Assembly (NCBI GenBank): GCA_005408345.1
Contig: SEMN01000125.1
Span: forward strand, 248,001 to 312,000
Direction: 5' to 3'
DNA length: 64,000 nucleotides
Source of the DNA: Macquaria australasica
Lineage: Eukaryota > Chordata > Actinopteri > Centrarchiformes > Percichthyidae
Position numbers and translations under genes: made by a program. Of this stretch, positions 10,958 to 25,799 are shown in pieces (within the stretch, counting starts at the first letter, position 1; every line of letters starts with the position of its first letter). Under the pieces are notes generated by a model that saw only the letters and a program-made list of their open reading frames with translations, was not told where the DNA came from and ran no database searches.

Positions 10958-12052
10958 GTGAGTAGCAACTGCTGCTGGTTTCCCACACAGACAGATACAA
11001 AGGACACGTTTATATGTGTGAAATTGTGTGAAATAGTCAGATATTTGAGGGGAGTAACTGTCGGTCACTACGATGGATAGAATAGTGGAGAGTATGCAAA
11101 AATGCAGTTTATTATCACTGATTTTAGCCTAAATACGTGCTTTTAATGGTCAGTTTTCTCTTTGTATTACAGTAGTGGAAGTTGAATGATAATATAGGAA
11201 CTTAAATTGGGAGTTGGAGGAAAATACAGCTGGGTTTCGTGCGTCTGTTTGCCTTTGGATGATCGCCAGATGGAGGTCGGAGTTGACGTGTCTTTACTGT
11301 ACTGTCACATCTCCGAGCTCTGATACAGCTGCCACATGCAGAGCTGTGGGAATTTATGTTTCTATCACAGCAAATAGCCACTTATCGGGCCTGGTAATAA
11401 TATGATATTGCACAAATTCATATTTTATTCTCCGGGTTTTGAGCGTGGAGACAGGATGAAGCATGCATGGGCAGCGTGTTTGGTTCAGATTGTGGCAGTT
11501 TTACTACTGAAGCACCATCCTCTCTCCACTCCTTTCTTACTGTAGCACTAATAGTAGAGGAGATGGAGATAGAAAGTGAAGGGTTGAGAGGCAGGGAGTA
11601 ATATCTGGATGCAGCAACTGGCCATGAGACCCATAGTCACCCCTAATCACAGCTTATTTATTTAATTAAATGTATTTTATATATTTATTCACCCTAATTC
11701 TGGATTTTTCGATCACTGTATATCTGTCTATATTAAGCTGAGACACTTTGTCGATCCACAGAAAATGAATAAATGACTATTTTGATAATTAATTAATTGT
11801 TTCAGTCAGTTTTCAATCAAAGACACCAATAATCTCTGGTTGCAGTTTCTCAAATGTGATGATTTGCCATTTTTTTCTGTTTTATTTGACAGTAAACTGA
11901 ATATATTTGGGTTTTGGACCGTTGAACAGCAAAACAAGACATATAAAGATGTCACCTTTGACTCTGCGGAAACTGTGATGGACATTTTTGACTGTTTTTC
12001 TGACATTTCATGGACTGATTAATCAATTGAAGGCAAAAATAATACAATTTAA

Positions 12053-12101
<49 letters not shown>

Positions 12102-15100
12102 GTCTATCTGTCTTCTGTGCATGCATAGAGCTGGGTTATATACAGATAGGTGACAAATTAAGGTAAAACCAACATAAAGTGTCTTTGTAAGGTGTTTATC
12201 CACCACAAGTTTCTAGAACAGTCTCAGTGTAAGGCTGCAACTAACAATTATTTTTTAGCAATTATCAATTCATCTGCAGATTATTTTCTTGAATATGATT
12301 AACTGTTGGTCAATAAAATGCCAGAAAGTAGGAATAAATGGCCATCACAATTTCCTAAAGCGCAAGGTGACATCTTTAAATTGAGTTTCAGACTCTCTTT
12401 ACGACAAACCAAGCAATGTTATTGAATTTTACGATCACATAAGACAAAGAAAAGCAGCACATTGTTACAACTGAGAAGCTGGAACCAGAGAATGTTTAGC
12501 ATTTCTGCTTGAAAAATGACTTAAAACGATGAATCGATTATCAAATTAGTTGCTGATTAATTTTCTGTTGACAAAGTCGATCATTCAGTCAGCTGTTTGA
12601 GCACTGATGTCGGTGCTCTTTAGCATTGATTCTCCAAGTCTCCTGAGGGGTGAACAGCTTTCTTCCTCATTTGGAGTATTGATGATGGTGGTGGAGAGCG
12701 CTGTTGTAAAACACATTTGCTCCAAAATCTTCCATAGGTGTTCAGTTGGGTTGAAATGACTGACATCATTTTCATCAAACTACAGTTGATTTATTATTTA
12801 CAGAAAATTAAACAGCAACACTTGTGATAATTTTTTAATCGTTTAAGTCATTTTTCAAGCAAAAATGCCAAATGTTCTTTTGGCAATGTCCTTTTTTTGG
12901 GTTTGATTTCTATAATAGTAAATCTTTGTTGAAAGTTCATTCTTCACCTGGAAACAGTTCAAACAACAATCTCACTGCAAGGTCCATATCATAGCTGTTC
13001 TGAAGCTTTTAATTGTATCTCATGATCTTCATCAGCAGACGGAGGTTGCCCACTTGTCATGGAATTGTTTTGTTATTTTGATCACTTTAAAGTCTTCTTG
13101 ACATTGTTGGCTTAAAAGCTGAGACTGAAATTTCATTCCTTGGAAATATAAACTGAATATCTTTGGGTTTTGCACTGTTGGTTGGACAAAATAATAAATC
13201 TGAATACCTCAACTTGCACTCTGTGAAACTATAATGGCCATTTTTCACTTGTTTTAATGTTATTTTATAGACTATATATATAGATGTATCGGCAGAGTAA
13301 TGGATAAGAATATTATGTGTTATTTGCAGCCATACCTCAAACTATTCAGTGACCTCTCCTGCCCTGTATGGAAGCATCTGCATTTATTATGTTTCTTCAC
13401 TCATTTATGCAGATGTTTCCTTTAATTTGTCACCCATCGGTTTATTATCAATACTGTACTAAGATACGAGTGTTATCTGGGATTTTGGATATCTTGAGAG
13501 TTTGTCTTTTCTGGTAAATGCTGCATTACAGTAAAGTGTTCACTGTTCTGTTCCGCCTCTACCTGTTGGGTCATCATATCCACACAACAAATTATTATTT
13601 TTTGAAGTTTCTTGTGTGTAAACTGGTGAAAGCACCACGGGCTGCAACTAAGGATTACTTTCATTATTGATTATTCTGTGGATTATTTTTTAGACTATTT
13701 GATTAATCGTTTTGTCCGTAACATGTCAGAAAATACTGAAATGTACATCAAAATGTCTCAAAACCCAAGGTGTCTTTAAATTGCTTGTTTTGTCTCACCA
13801 ACACCCAAAGATTTTTAGTTTAGTATCATATAAAACAGAGAAAATCTGCAAATCCTCACATATGAAAACCTGGAACCAGCAAATTGTTGGCAATTTTGCT
13901 TGAAAGATTACTCAAACAATAGATGCTGCTTAATTTTCTGTCTATTGACTAATCAATTAATCAGCTTATTGTTTCATTTCTAAAAGCTCCAGCCACCCCT
14001 AAACTGTCATCAGTAATATAAAGATTAAAACATAGTATATATCCTTATATATACTATAAATGTTGAAGGTGTTTAGGCGTACTCAAAAATGGTTTGATAT
14101 TTGATTATTCACTATCATGCAGCTCTATAGGTTTAGAGCTAGGTTATGCTTTTTAAAAAAACAACATTATTTTACTGGAAAACTAAGTCTTGAGACACAT
14201 AATGAACAGAAGAACAAAGACTGAGTTGTGTTTCCACTGACCTAAAATCAACCAGCTGCTGCTGGAGACCGAGCTGCTGTTGTTGTTTTATGTCGGTCTA
14301 AGATAAAAGCCTGATAATGGCTCGGCAGAAGAAGTCAGCCTGGTAATGACCTTAACGATTTGGAGATCAGAGCCTGAGAAGACGTTCCTTCCAAAATGAG
14401 GAAGCCACCATCTGGACAAAATAATTGTTCTTTTGAAATGATGGCATTATGATAGAAAAGCTCTCCTTGTTAACAGTTATGAGTCATCTATGTTTTCTTA
14501 CAAAAATGCTGTTCTTATACATGCAAACATAATGCGTAAGCTCCGGTGACCGTTAATAGAAACACATAGGTATAGAAAATGGGCAGTGTAGTGACAAAAT
14601 GCAGTGACTTTTGAGTCATAGGACCATTAAGTTATATATTGTTTCTGTCAGTGTCTTGTTAGCTCCCGGGAGGAGATGTAACAGTGTGGACAGCTGTGAT
14701 GGACAAAAATATTAAAGTCACCTCTCACAAAACAGAGGCGTAAACTAGCCATCATAGTCCTGGGCGATAAAACGATAGTGATAGACACTTCATCAATAGC
14801 AATAAGAAAATTGTTTAATAGTTTCACTTAAATGGATTAAATGCAAACCGCCATGAAAACACATAACGAATACACCCTGGCTCATAAACAGCCTATCATA
14901 TCCCTTGATAATGGAGTGGGCTATGAGTGACACGCAAACAGCCAATCATTTAACAGGTGTGTTGTTCGGTTGTACCATCAACATGTGACACAACAACAGA
15001 AACAGCGTGGAGTGAAAAAATGAGTGCAGACATAATGACTCTTTTCTTCATTAATCTATTAATTGTTTGGTCTATAAAACATTACATAACACTGAAAAAT

Positions 15101-18100
15101 GCCCGTCACAATATCAAGGTTACGTCTTCTAATGTCTTGTTTCGACCAACATTCGAAACCTCAATTATTTATTTAATTTACTATAATTTAAGACTAAAGC
15201 CCAGTTCAGACCAAAGATTCGTGACGAGACGAGTTGAAACTTGCAGCTACTTGCAACGCGCCGATCTATAACGTTCTGAATCCTGCTAGTTTACACCAAT
15301 GCGACTAGACGAGACGGTGTATCGTTTCCATAGCAACGACTCTCTGTACTTCCGTTCTATCTTTCTTCTTTCTTTTCAGGCTTTTTTTTTTTTTGTAGCT
15401 GGATATAATTTGTAGCATTTTAAAATATGAATGAAGATAGTGATAGTGAGTTACTTGCTACAGTTGCATTTCTAGTATTGATGAAACGGCGAAATCATAA
15501 AAAAACGAGAAGGTCGAGATGACCCCCTTGTAGCTGTTTTCGCTACGAGCTGATTGGCTGTTGAAACAGGTGACGTGCCTTACGTTCTAAATCCAGCCAC
15601 TGGAGATTTGACAAGCTAAGTCGCAGGCGATGTAATCAGCTGGCTTGAGTCGAGCTGAGACAGTCGAGTTCACACCGCTGCAACTTTTTCCTGCGACGTT
15701 CTAAAACGGTTTTGTCTCGTCGTGAATCTTTGGTCTGAACTGGCCTTAAGAAAAGCAGAAAATTGTCACATTCTAGCTGGTGGAGCTATAAAATGTTTGC
15801 CATTTTTGCTTTGACATAAACGATTAATCCATTATCAAAATAGTTTGGGTTTTTTTTTTTCTGTCAACCGACTAATCGATTAATAGACTAATCTTTGTGG
15901 CTCTAATCTGCATGGTTTTGATAAAGTTCCACATGCGGTCATTTTGCTCTAAATAAAAGTTTCACTGAATGCACTTCTAGTTGAAACATTTATCCCGAAT
16001 ACCAGAAAAAACCACATTCATTGCTTAACCATTTAGTTTGATTATTTTTAAAGGTTGAACACAGTTTTTATCTGACGGCAGAGTCAAAACCCTCAGCAGC
16101 CTCACTAACACAAAATTTACCAGCCCTGAGCTGGTGGGTGGTGTGAGTTTCCCACTTTGGTGTCCCTCCGTGTTGGCAGAGCTACTGAAGCATTCAGTCT
16201 AGATAGATCCCATCCTTCAGTGAAAACCCTCCTTCACTCAATAAATCCAAACCATCTCTGCACTCATCACGTGTGTAGTCAAGCAGAAGAACTGACAGAT
16301 TGATTAACTCAAGTCCAATATTGTGGCATCAGTGAGAAGAAAATCCCCCAGTCTGCTGCAACAGCATACAGCCATTTGACTGATGAGTGCCTATCACTCC
16401 TGATCACAAGGCCTTAATCACACATGCACACACAGATGGAGTTTAGTTCTGTGCATGGATAGTAAACAGCGAGCCAGGCAGGCATTTAGAGCTGCGAGAT
16501 CAAACGAGCCCTGCAGACCAGCAGTCCTCGGAGAATGTTTGCGTACAAAGATGTCAAAGTTGCTGTCATCTGATCTGAGTGGTCCACAGTGGAGAGATAG
16601 CCGTGACCTTTGGGCACAAAAGGTAGGAAGTGTATCCCGTCGAAGAATTGACGTGTTGTGATGTGGCTGTATTGAAGCCAGACGCTGACCCGCTGAGAGG
16701 CAGGTCGATGTGCCACAGCCGATGTTGCATTTCTACAAGGAAGGTGAAGAAAGAGACAGAAAGACTTGTTGGAGCAGAGAAGGAATCATGTGCGCATGTT
16801 TCTTATGTTTCAGTACTGTACACAAACAGCCAACATCACTGCAATATTTAACAGGTTTATCAGACACATGCATTTGGATGTAGTTAAATAGCCTTCAGTG
16901 TTTGAATGCTAAAAAAAAAGGCCCCATTGTCAATTAATGTATTGATTCCTTTGTCAACTCATTGTCCATAAAGGTCAAAAATGCCAATCAGATGTTCACA
17001 GAGCTCACCACTACAGACTGTTTTCAAAAGACAAGTGACAGAGTGAAACTCATGTCCTCCTCTTGTCTGTTAAACTAAAAAACATCCGACCAGATGTGTT
17101 CACACTGGTTTATTTTAACATTTGCGTCAGTGATGCTGTGATTTTAAACAGACTGTGGTTTACCTGTGTAGTAGACCTGTGTGAGTGATCACCGGTGCAT
17201 CACATGCAGAGGATACAGAACAGCCCAAATCTTTGGCAAGCTCAGCTGTTGTGTTCACTGTTGCTGGTTGACATGTAAACCAATGTGAAACAGGAGTTCA
17301 GTGACCGTCCGTTGTGTTTTGAAGTCAGTTTAACACTGAATATTGAGGAGAGAAAATAAGCTTTCTTTTAACTTTTTGAGGCATTTTAAGACTGGTGATT
17401 GCCGATTATGTGCTTGGTTATTGTGCTCCACAACAACAAACCACACAACACCTGATTTGTTCTAGTAGCTTCTGCAGGGAAAGCAGATGTTTAATGCTTT
17501 ACTTCAGATTTTACTGAAAAAACTATATATCTACTGTATCTATCATCTGTTTTCTCCTCTTCAGGGTCACGAGGTTCCTTCTGCTTGTTGTCTGATCTGT
17601 GTCTCTTAACAGTTATGATCTCTCTTCCCTCTAATGAAAAGCTCTAAACAGTAGCTGACCATAAGCTGAGGCTGGTGCTCACACTGCAGATTCTGCAGAG
17701 TTCTGTCTGTCTGCCAGCTGGTTGAGTCCTACTGGTGCTACATTCTGCCAACAATGTCAACTCATCTTTAACTGAACACTATCTAGAGAATGGCTGATCA
17801 GAGGCTTATTCAGATATTTTACACCAGAGGTTTTCAAACTGTGAGGAGAGACGTGAGGTAAAAAGATACTGCTGAGGTGAAAGGGACAGGTGTGTGTAGT
17901 ATTATTGTAGTTTGGACACCGCTCAACAACATGGTCAGCAGCCATCAGTGGCTGTGACACACAGCTCATGGAGGTACTTTAAAACCCTTGGAGTCATAAC
18001 TCAAATCAAACCTGAACACAAAGACATGATACACATATTTTTAGATTCAGTGTGACTTACACTTCCCCAGAATAGAATTATCTCCGATGTCCATTGCAAT

Positions 18101-21100
18101 AAAAAAAAACAAAAAAAAACTTGTATCTCCAGAACTTGCCTGAGAATCATCACGTCTTTAAGTTTTCTTCAGTATCAAAGTAATCCAGTGATGGTTGTCT
18201 GTACATCCATGGGTACATCACAACAGGAGCTGCTAATAGCTAATTCGGCATGTTTTAAAGGTGCAAATTTGCCAATATGTAAACAAATATAGGCAAAATA
18301 TAAAAAATATAGGTGGGTTGTAGCCCACAGCTAACTAACCAATTCTATGCAACATTATACTTCCTGTTTACATACCCCAATGCCCATAAATTATAGTAAC
18401 TCTAGTTCAAGGGGAGTAGATGGGGTTTTTGCACAGAAAAAACTGATGCATGTCAATTTGTGTCTCCTATCTGAGTGGTAGCTGAAGATTCGTAGCAGTT
18501 TGAAGGTGTTAAGAGGTAAATATAGTGACACAATGATTGTAGGAGTGCTGTATCAGGAGATAAGGTTCATTATTAGCCTGTCAGTTAATCACAATGCACA
18601 TGTGGAATTAGACACACATTCTTACTTTAACCCAGAGAACATGCCAGATTAACAGACAACAGTTTAATATACAGAAACAACTTACTACTTATTTCTATGG
18701 TGCCAACTCCCCAATATTTTGCCAACGTGATGGATCCATTAGTGCATTTTGGGAGAAAGAAACAAGCCGCATCAGTGGTACCTCCTGCATCTGAAACATT
18801 AAGCAGAAATTACATGATAAAAAAAACTTTGCACCAGTAGAAACGTATCCAATTTGGTGCAGAATTATATATTAAATCGTGACATGTACATCATACACCA
18901 TCACTAACTTAACTAAAGGGTGACCAAATTTTTCATTTTACACATACAACATTTCTTTAAATAGTATTCTATTAATAACATTTTTGTTTTCCCTCAGATT
19001 CTTAGATTGCTCCTTTCAGTTAATGAGTCATAGTCAAATGAACATGGGACTAAAATGATTACAAAACCACTGTCTTGGCATGAGGGAGAGTAAATTCACA
19101 GCAGCGAGGCGCTCTCTGGCTGTGTACACTGTTATAATTAAGTGCAAAAATTCCTCCAGGTACAGTTTGTTTATGCAATTTATCACTTTTTCTGTTGATT
19201 AATTATTCTTTATATTTCTTTTTTCATAGCTGTTGTTTCACACATTTCCACTCGGTTCCATTTTTGCTTATTAATTAGTAGGTAGATCTGTTGACAATTT
19301 AATCAAACTAAAGACGTACAACAAGTCCAAACACAGCTTTAATGAAACTAAGTGAAATGAAATTTTCCTCTGTTTCCCTCCACTTCTCCTTTTTCGGTGT
19401 TGCTTCACCTTGCAGCTTTGCAACCTAATGTGTATTGGTCCTCGGTTTTACAAATCCTCCATCATTTAGGTGGAACGGAGCAAAGAGCATAAAACCAACA
19501 GATCAAGTCGGTCTCATGTGGCAGGTCCAACCCGCAGGAGGCCCAGTGGGGGTCATGCTGAGTGGCTGCATTAATGAGTTTTTGAAGGAGTCATTTGGCC
19601 TAATTAAGGCACCAGCCAGCCACTGTAGCTCCACCTGGTTACCTCAGAGAGCCGACATGTCTCCATCACATTACTAACCACCTCACCTCCTGCCCCCTCA
19701 GTTCCTCTGCTTTGATCTTTCGCACAGCCACTTTCCTCCATCTCTGTGATTGCTTTGGGCAGATTTGAAGACATTCTGTTGATTAGTAGTGTTTGGTGCT
19801 TTTTGTACTGAGCACAATATGTGATTTTAATGTGGTTTGTTTGCTTTAATATACGTTTGCTTTTATACTTTCTGAGCAAGCTGTAAACACATCACAGTAT
19901 AAGATACAGCATGTAAATTGTTGTAATTTGTAATGATTTATACAGTATGTAACTATGTTGTTGCAGTTGCTCTCTATTATTATATAATGAGAAACGTTGA
20001 TCAGGTTGATCAGGAATGCCAGTGCCAGCTCATCTCATGTTTATATACAAAATATATTCATAAAATGTTTGCTTCCTGGACTTTGAGGTGCTTTTTTATA
20101 GGGAAACTCCAAGGCACTCTCTTTTAAACAATTAAAATGCCTTTATTGTTACAGCATGGTCATGTTAAACCTTAAAAGAAACTCTGACTCAGGCTTGATG
20201 CCGAAACGTGTGGAGTTCTCTTGTGATTTTTAGTCAAAATATATTCATGTTGAGCGTAAGCAGTGTACTGGAGGTATTTAGGTCAGGAAAATGTAAGTTG
20301 ACAACAACAAGAAATCAAGTGGTACCATGGCACCAGAAAAGCTCAATTCTTAATCAGTCATGTTGTAGAAGACTGTTGTACCAAAGTTGCTTCAATTCTA
20401 CAGTAATTCTGGACTGCTGATGTTGTGACTTTCTCTCAGTGAAGTAGAATTCCTTTAGTTCATTACTAGATGAACATCACTTTCCCCTGACCACACATAC
20501 AAACCCACACTGAGAATCTGAGAAAATCGTTGAGAGTTAAGAGAGTGTCTCAGGTGCTTCAAAGGTGGATTGATCACAACAGCTCAGAGTTTTTCTTCAG
20601 ACTCAATTGTCCTTATTGATCCGGTGTTATCCTCCCAGCAGGATGAGTTTGTTCTGTTCATTACTGTGCCTTCATTCACAGAGGGGACCTCTTTATTGAA
20701 TAGTTTATAGCTCCACAGACAACTGCAGCTGCACTAATAGTAAGCAAACCTGCACATTGGCTGGAGGGCTAAATGTCAAGCTTGTGGACTTACGTGAGGT
20801 TATAAGATGTGAGTGATCGCCCACGCTAAAAGCTCGGCCCTGACTTTAAGAAGCAAGAAGGCGAGGAGGTTTTTCTTGCTGAGAAGGTTTCCTTGCTACT
20901 TGTGCTCCCGTGGAGTCTGGTGAGCAGAGGCTGGGACTAATACTGCTACGGTTAATGCTTCCAATCCTACTGGGGCCACTCAGGCTAAAAACGTAGGCAT
21001 TCACATCCATCTCATAGCATGTGTTAAGTTGGTTGGAGGAAGCTGAATGGTTGAAAATTGATGGCTGTTTCACAAGATTGATTTATACTCATTCTCGCTA

Positions 21101-24100
21101 CAAGTATATGATTCAGTTTAGTGATGAAAATAAAAATGGGGCTACAATCATAGGGCTGAAGGAGCATTTGAAATTAAAATCAAAAGCTTAACTGTTCTTT
21201 TTGGTGTTAGTGAGGGAATCCCTGTTGTGCATTAGTAATTCGATGTGTGTTCTCAATCCATTATACCACAGAAATTGGCGTTGGGACTGATCTGATCCAT
21301 AGTCTCCATAGGCATTTTCATATTGTATGGATATGAATGGAAACCAAAGGCTTCCTGTGATAGCTCTCCCCAAAACAAACATTCCTGTCACATTGCAAGG
21401 GGGCTTACAGTAGCGTTTACTTCTTTACTTGCTCGGCATCTCATTGTCTTGAAATGGAAACACGCTTCTCCTCTTAAATTTTAGACTGTATTAAGGAAGT
21501 ACAGAACTGTATCAAGCTTGAGAACAAACTTTTAATACAATATGGAAAACCCCTCTGGGTTATGTGTTCTGTCTGACAATTAGTGGTTAGGGTGGATCGG
21601 TGTGTGAACAAGGCAAATGTATATTATCTTTGCTTTGAACGCATCACCTTCTCTTTTTCTGATATTGGTGGAAAATTATAAAAATAAAAAACAACAACAT
21701 GCCCACACCCACACTCCTGTTGATGAAATCCTATTTCATCCTCTTTTTATGTCTGGTTGCAAAACTCTAAAGGCAAGCAATGTTTCTCAACATCTTGGAA
21801 AATTTAATCTCAATTGCTCTCACAGATGGAAGTCCCTCCTCCCTCCCTTCCTCACATACAGGTATTTAAAGCTCAGTTTAGGTGGCTGTGATGTAACTGG
21901 TGGGATTTCAAATGTAATTCTGGTGTCGAGGAGGGACCGCTCTCGTAAATGTTTGATGAACGATGAGGCACTCTGCTCGGACTGCCCAGACTTTCCCGGG
22001 CTGCCCGCGGTGGAAAGGGCTTTTTAAGGAGTCGCCCGTCTCTATCAGGGCCAGGTGGAGGCCCTAGGGTGCACATGAATCAGAGGGAGGTTACCATATC
22101 GATATAAGTGTGTGCAGTTCTGCCAGCACTCGCACACATGCAGTTGCATCCTGTCTTCCATTCACTCCTTACACTCTTTTTTTCTTCTTCTGTCCTTCAC
22201 TGGATCTCTTTTTCTGCCTCCACTCATACTCCTCTGGGAGCCAACAGAGTACAGTATTGCTTTTTATTGGACATTTATCCTAGTTGGCAGGTGGAGTCGG
22301 CCACTTCTCACTCCTACACAATCTCTCAAACTTTCCGCCAGTCACAAACACAGCTCCGATATGACTAGGCCCGATTCCATCGCCTATTATCATTTATTTA
22401 CGGTCTCAAAGGCAGGGGGAAAGCCGATGGGCGTGCCCTGACAGCGAGGCAGCAGAGCGTGGTGTTTTACCATCTGGGCCACACTGGGATCAGCACAACG
22501 TGAGTGCCTGATCTAGATACATCACTAGCCATCAACGGCTTCAAGACACTCGCTGCTTGTCATACAGGACAGGATGGGCGACAGAATGCTCACCCCGCAG
22601 CTAGCATGATAGCAGGAGCCTCTCTCCCTCTTCGTCTCTCTCTTTCTCTGTCAGCAGAGCACAATATGGACGAAGTCATGCTGCTGCGATTATTGCAGCT
22701 TAAACAGATGCTCTACACAAAATCTCTCTTTTTAGAATCAAAATCACTCTCTGTAGGCTTGGAAAGTGGCTGGAAAAAGTTTGGAGCTTCATGGAGCATG
22801 ATGGCTCAACTCAAGTTCAACTTGAATTCATGCCAGTTAATGGATGCCAAATGTGACGGTGGAAACTGGAAAGATAAGGCATCAAATACAAATAGAAATT
22901 TGTCAGACCTTTCCTGCAGCATAATTTGTTTCTTTGCTCTCCATCTGCATGCACGGTATGATCCAAACACTCGTATATCCACCAGAGTATGGCTAAATTC
23001 ATATCTTCTGTCTCAATCATCACGCTCCTCCAAAAAACTACATTTTAACTAATTTCAATCTTCCAAAAACAACAGAGTTTTGTTCAAATGCCCAATACGA
23101 CGTGTTTGTGTCCACTTCACAAGGACCTCTTTGGCCATGCACATTATGACTGTTGGTGGAAGTAGCATGACATTATTATAGCGCTGCAAAACCTCTTGGG
23201 GAGGAGGTCCAGGTGGATAATTTGGTGTACAAAGCATCTGACTTTGAAACCCGAGGTTGCTGTTTGTTTCCTTCTGTCAACGTTGGTTTCTTTTAACCAT
23301 GACCGCGATGTTCCCTAACCTTAACCAACTAAACCTTAACCTTAACCGTATAGGTGGAAGATCAAAAATGATAGGGGTGGGGGAAAAAATCACCTCACTT
23401 AAGGACCATGATTCTTTTTTTCTTTTCTTTTTTTATGATTTTTTGTTTACTGAACCGATATTACTTTATTATATATTAATACAATTTATTAATAAAATAC
23501 TGTAAATATGAATAATATTTTATTTACCACTTTTATATGCAGTATAGGAATGATGCTGCAAACTGCTGAAAACTCACAGACTGACTGACGTGTGATGTGA
23601 TTTGTTTTTGGAAATATGACTCAAAGCAAATAAAAATCGCAATAAATCGTAATATTGAATCGCAATATTTGTATAATCGCAATACTTAAGAATCGCAATA
23701 CATCTCTTATTGGCACACAAGTATCATGATAGTATCAAATCGGGAGATAAACACATCATCCCTGCCTGTCATTTGCAATGGTTTTGGAATACAACGACAG
23801 TCATTTTGGAAGATAATGACAAATGTTATATTTTGTTGTTTAGTTTGGAGGATTTGTTGTAAAATGTTCAAACTTTAGACACTCCACTTAGTCCTGACGG
23901 TGGCTGTTCAAAATAACTGTCCTTCAAGACTTTCAAATAATTGTAGAGTGCAGAAGAACTTTCTTTGTATTTTAATTTGGTTTTGTCAAGGTTTTATTTC
24001 ATCTATTGTTTTGGAGCGTTTTTGCATATATCTTTACACTTCACATCTGTGTGTTCGCAAGGAAATAAACCTCATAAACAGGTCTTCTTACAAACATAAA

Positions 24101-25440
24101 CATCAGTTCAATGTCTTTTTATTTAGGATGTCTGTGTTAGCCAGGACAGCTTCCTGAATAACTGGCCTGAAGGAAATACATAATCCATTTGGATCATGGG
24201 TAGTGTAGTACCTGGGGGTTTTGGAGAAAGAGGGAGGGTTAGTTCAATTTTACTTACAAGCCACTGTACAGCAGGTTTGACATTGTAAAAATCTGGAAGG
24301 ATCTTAACACAATCCAATACAACAGCTCTTACCACTTATTGTAGACAGATGGTCATTTTTTAATCTGTAGTTTGTGGTTTTGTTGCAATGGACTGGATTA
24401 AATTTTAAGGTTTTCCCATTATTGTGTCCACGGAATCATTTAAAATGTCTTATTATAGAGTATAGTTATACATTTTATGCCTGTTTTACCTTTTGATGTG
24501 GTGTAAAATACTTTCAGTGGCTCCACAGCAGTAGATTTTGGGGTAATGTGTCCCGTTGGACTTCCTGCTGATGGCCAATGCACTCATATTATTTAGTCTT
24601 TCTGGGTTAGCTCTATGAAAGCTTTATGGGGTTTTAATGTAAGATTTGGCAGGAGTACAAGCTGAGTACATGAGTGAAGGGTTCACTTCAGCCCCTTTGG
24701 GTGTTGTCAGCCTTATCCCTGTCCTCCTGGCTACCTCTTCCTGAGACCCTGGACACTGTAAGCAAATGACACACAGTTAAAACCACAAAGGCTGACGTAA
24801 CAGACTGGGTCTCCCTTTCCTGAGCCTGAGCTGCTCTTCGGTTTCTTTCTTCTCGGGTCTCAGGCAGATGCGACTTGTCGTCTTTGTGTGCATATTTAAT
24901 TCCTTCAGAGCTGTTTAACCGTGGAGTACCTCAGTGGTGCCGAGCATCTGCTCTGTGATGGGACTCTTCGGTGCATTTATCCCTCCCCATGCAAAGAGCA
25001 AAGACTGGAGTGTCATGTAAATTTGATGGCAGCCTCCACTGTTGTTGCTGGCACCCAGGGAGTGCAAAAAAGTGAAAAATAGGTCCTCTCTTCTGCTGTT
25101 TTCTCTGTATGTTTGAAATATAAATGGGCTCCACTTTATGCTTGATTTTATAGTCTGTTTAATGTTGCTGCCTCAGTGACTGGATGAAATGGCTTTTGTT
25201 AATCAAGTCAGAGGAGGATTATGGTTAAGCAAGTTGTCGGGGTCAGTGAGGGAGCTAATTAGGCCAGGTTTAATGATGTAATAACTTTGTAGTTCCACTT
25301 TCTTTGTCGAAGCTGTGCAATTAATTTTTATGTCAATGTGTCTCTTTGTTTTCTTGTTTTTCAGAAACCTGCTGGACAGAGACACGTTCTCCAAGTCTGA
25401 TCCAAGTAAGCTTGTCTCCCATCAAACACACCGCACAGAT

Positions 25441-25477
<37 letters not shown>

Positions 25478-25768
25478 ATGCACATTAAATTCTGCAGACA
25501 AACAGAAACATCCACAGACAAACATCCACCACATGCAGGCAGATTTTAACTGTACAAACACAGGCTTGCATGCACTACACATGGACACACACACACCCAC
25601 ACACACACACAAACACGCTCTGCCTCGCCTGTGTGAATCAGTATACATTTGCATATGTCAGGGGTCGTATTCGTCACTGTTCTCTGCTCCCAACGTGAGT
25701 GAGGGGAACCAGATCATCCTCACACACAAACCAGCCACTTCCCTCCTACAGATAAAAGGACACTCATT

Positions 25769-25799
<31 letters not shown>

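Larger units (their letters stand above)
15035..15905 (+). repeat. hAT-like dispersed repeat, copy 6, split by a Harbinger element
   Basis: Left part 15035-15197 ('ttaattgtttggtctataaaac', 'tctaatgtcttgtttcgaccaacattc', 'tactataatttaagactaa') and right part 15747-15905 ('taagaaaagcagaaaattgtcac', 'ctgtcaaccgactaatcgattaatag') are collinear in the family. The gap between them is the element at 15198-15746. Confidence 0.7.

Noticed and set aside
22504..23052. 182-codon + frame in intron 1
   Set aside because: No domain, no codon or splice context, serine/leucine-rich chance composition inside an intron.
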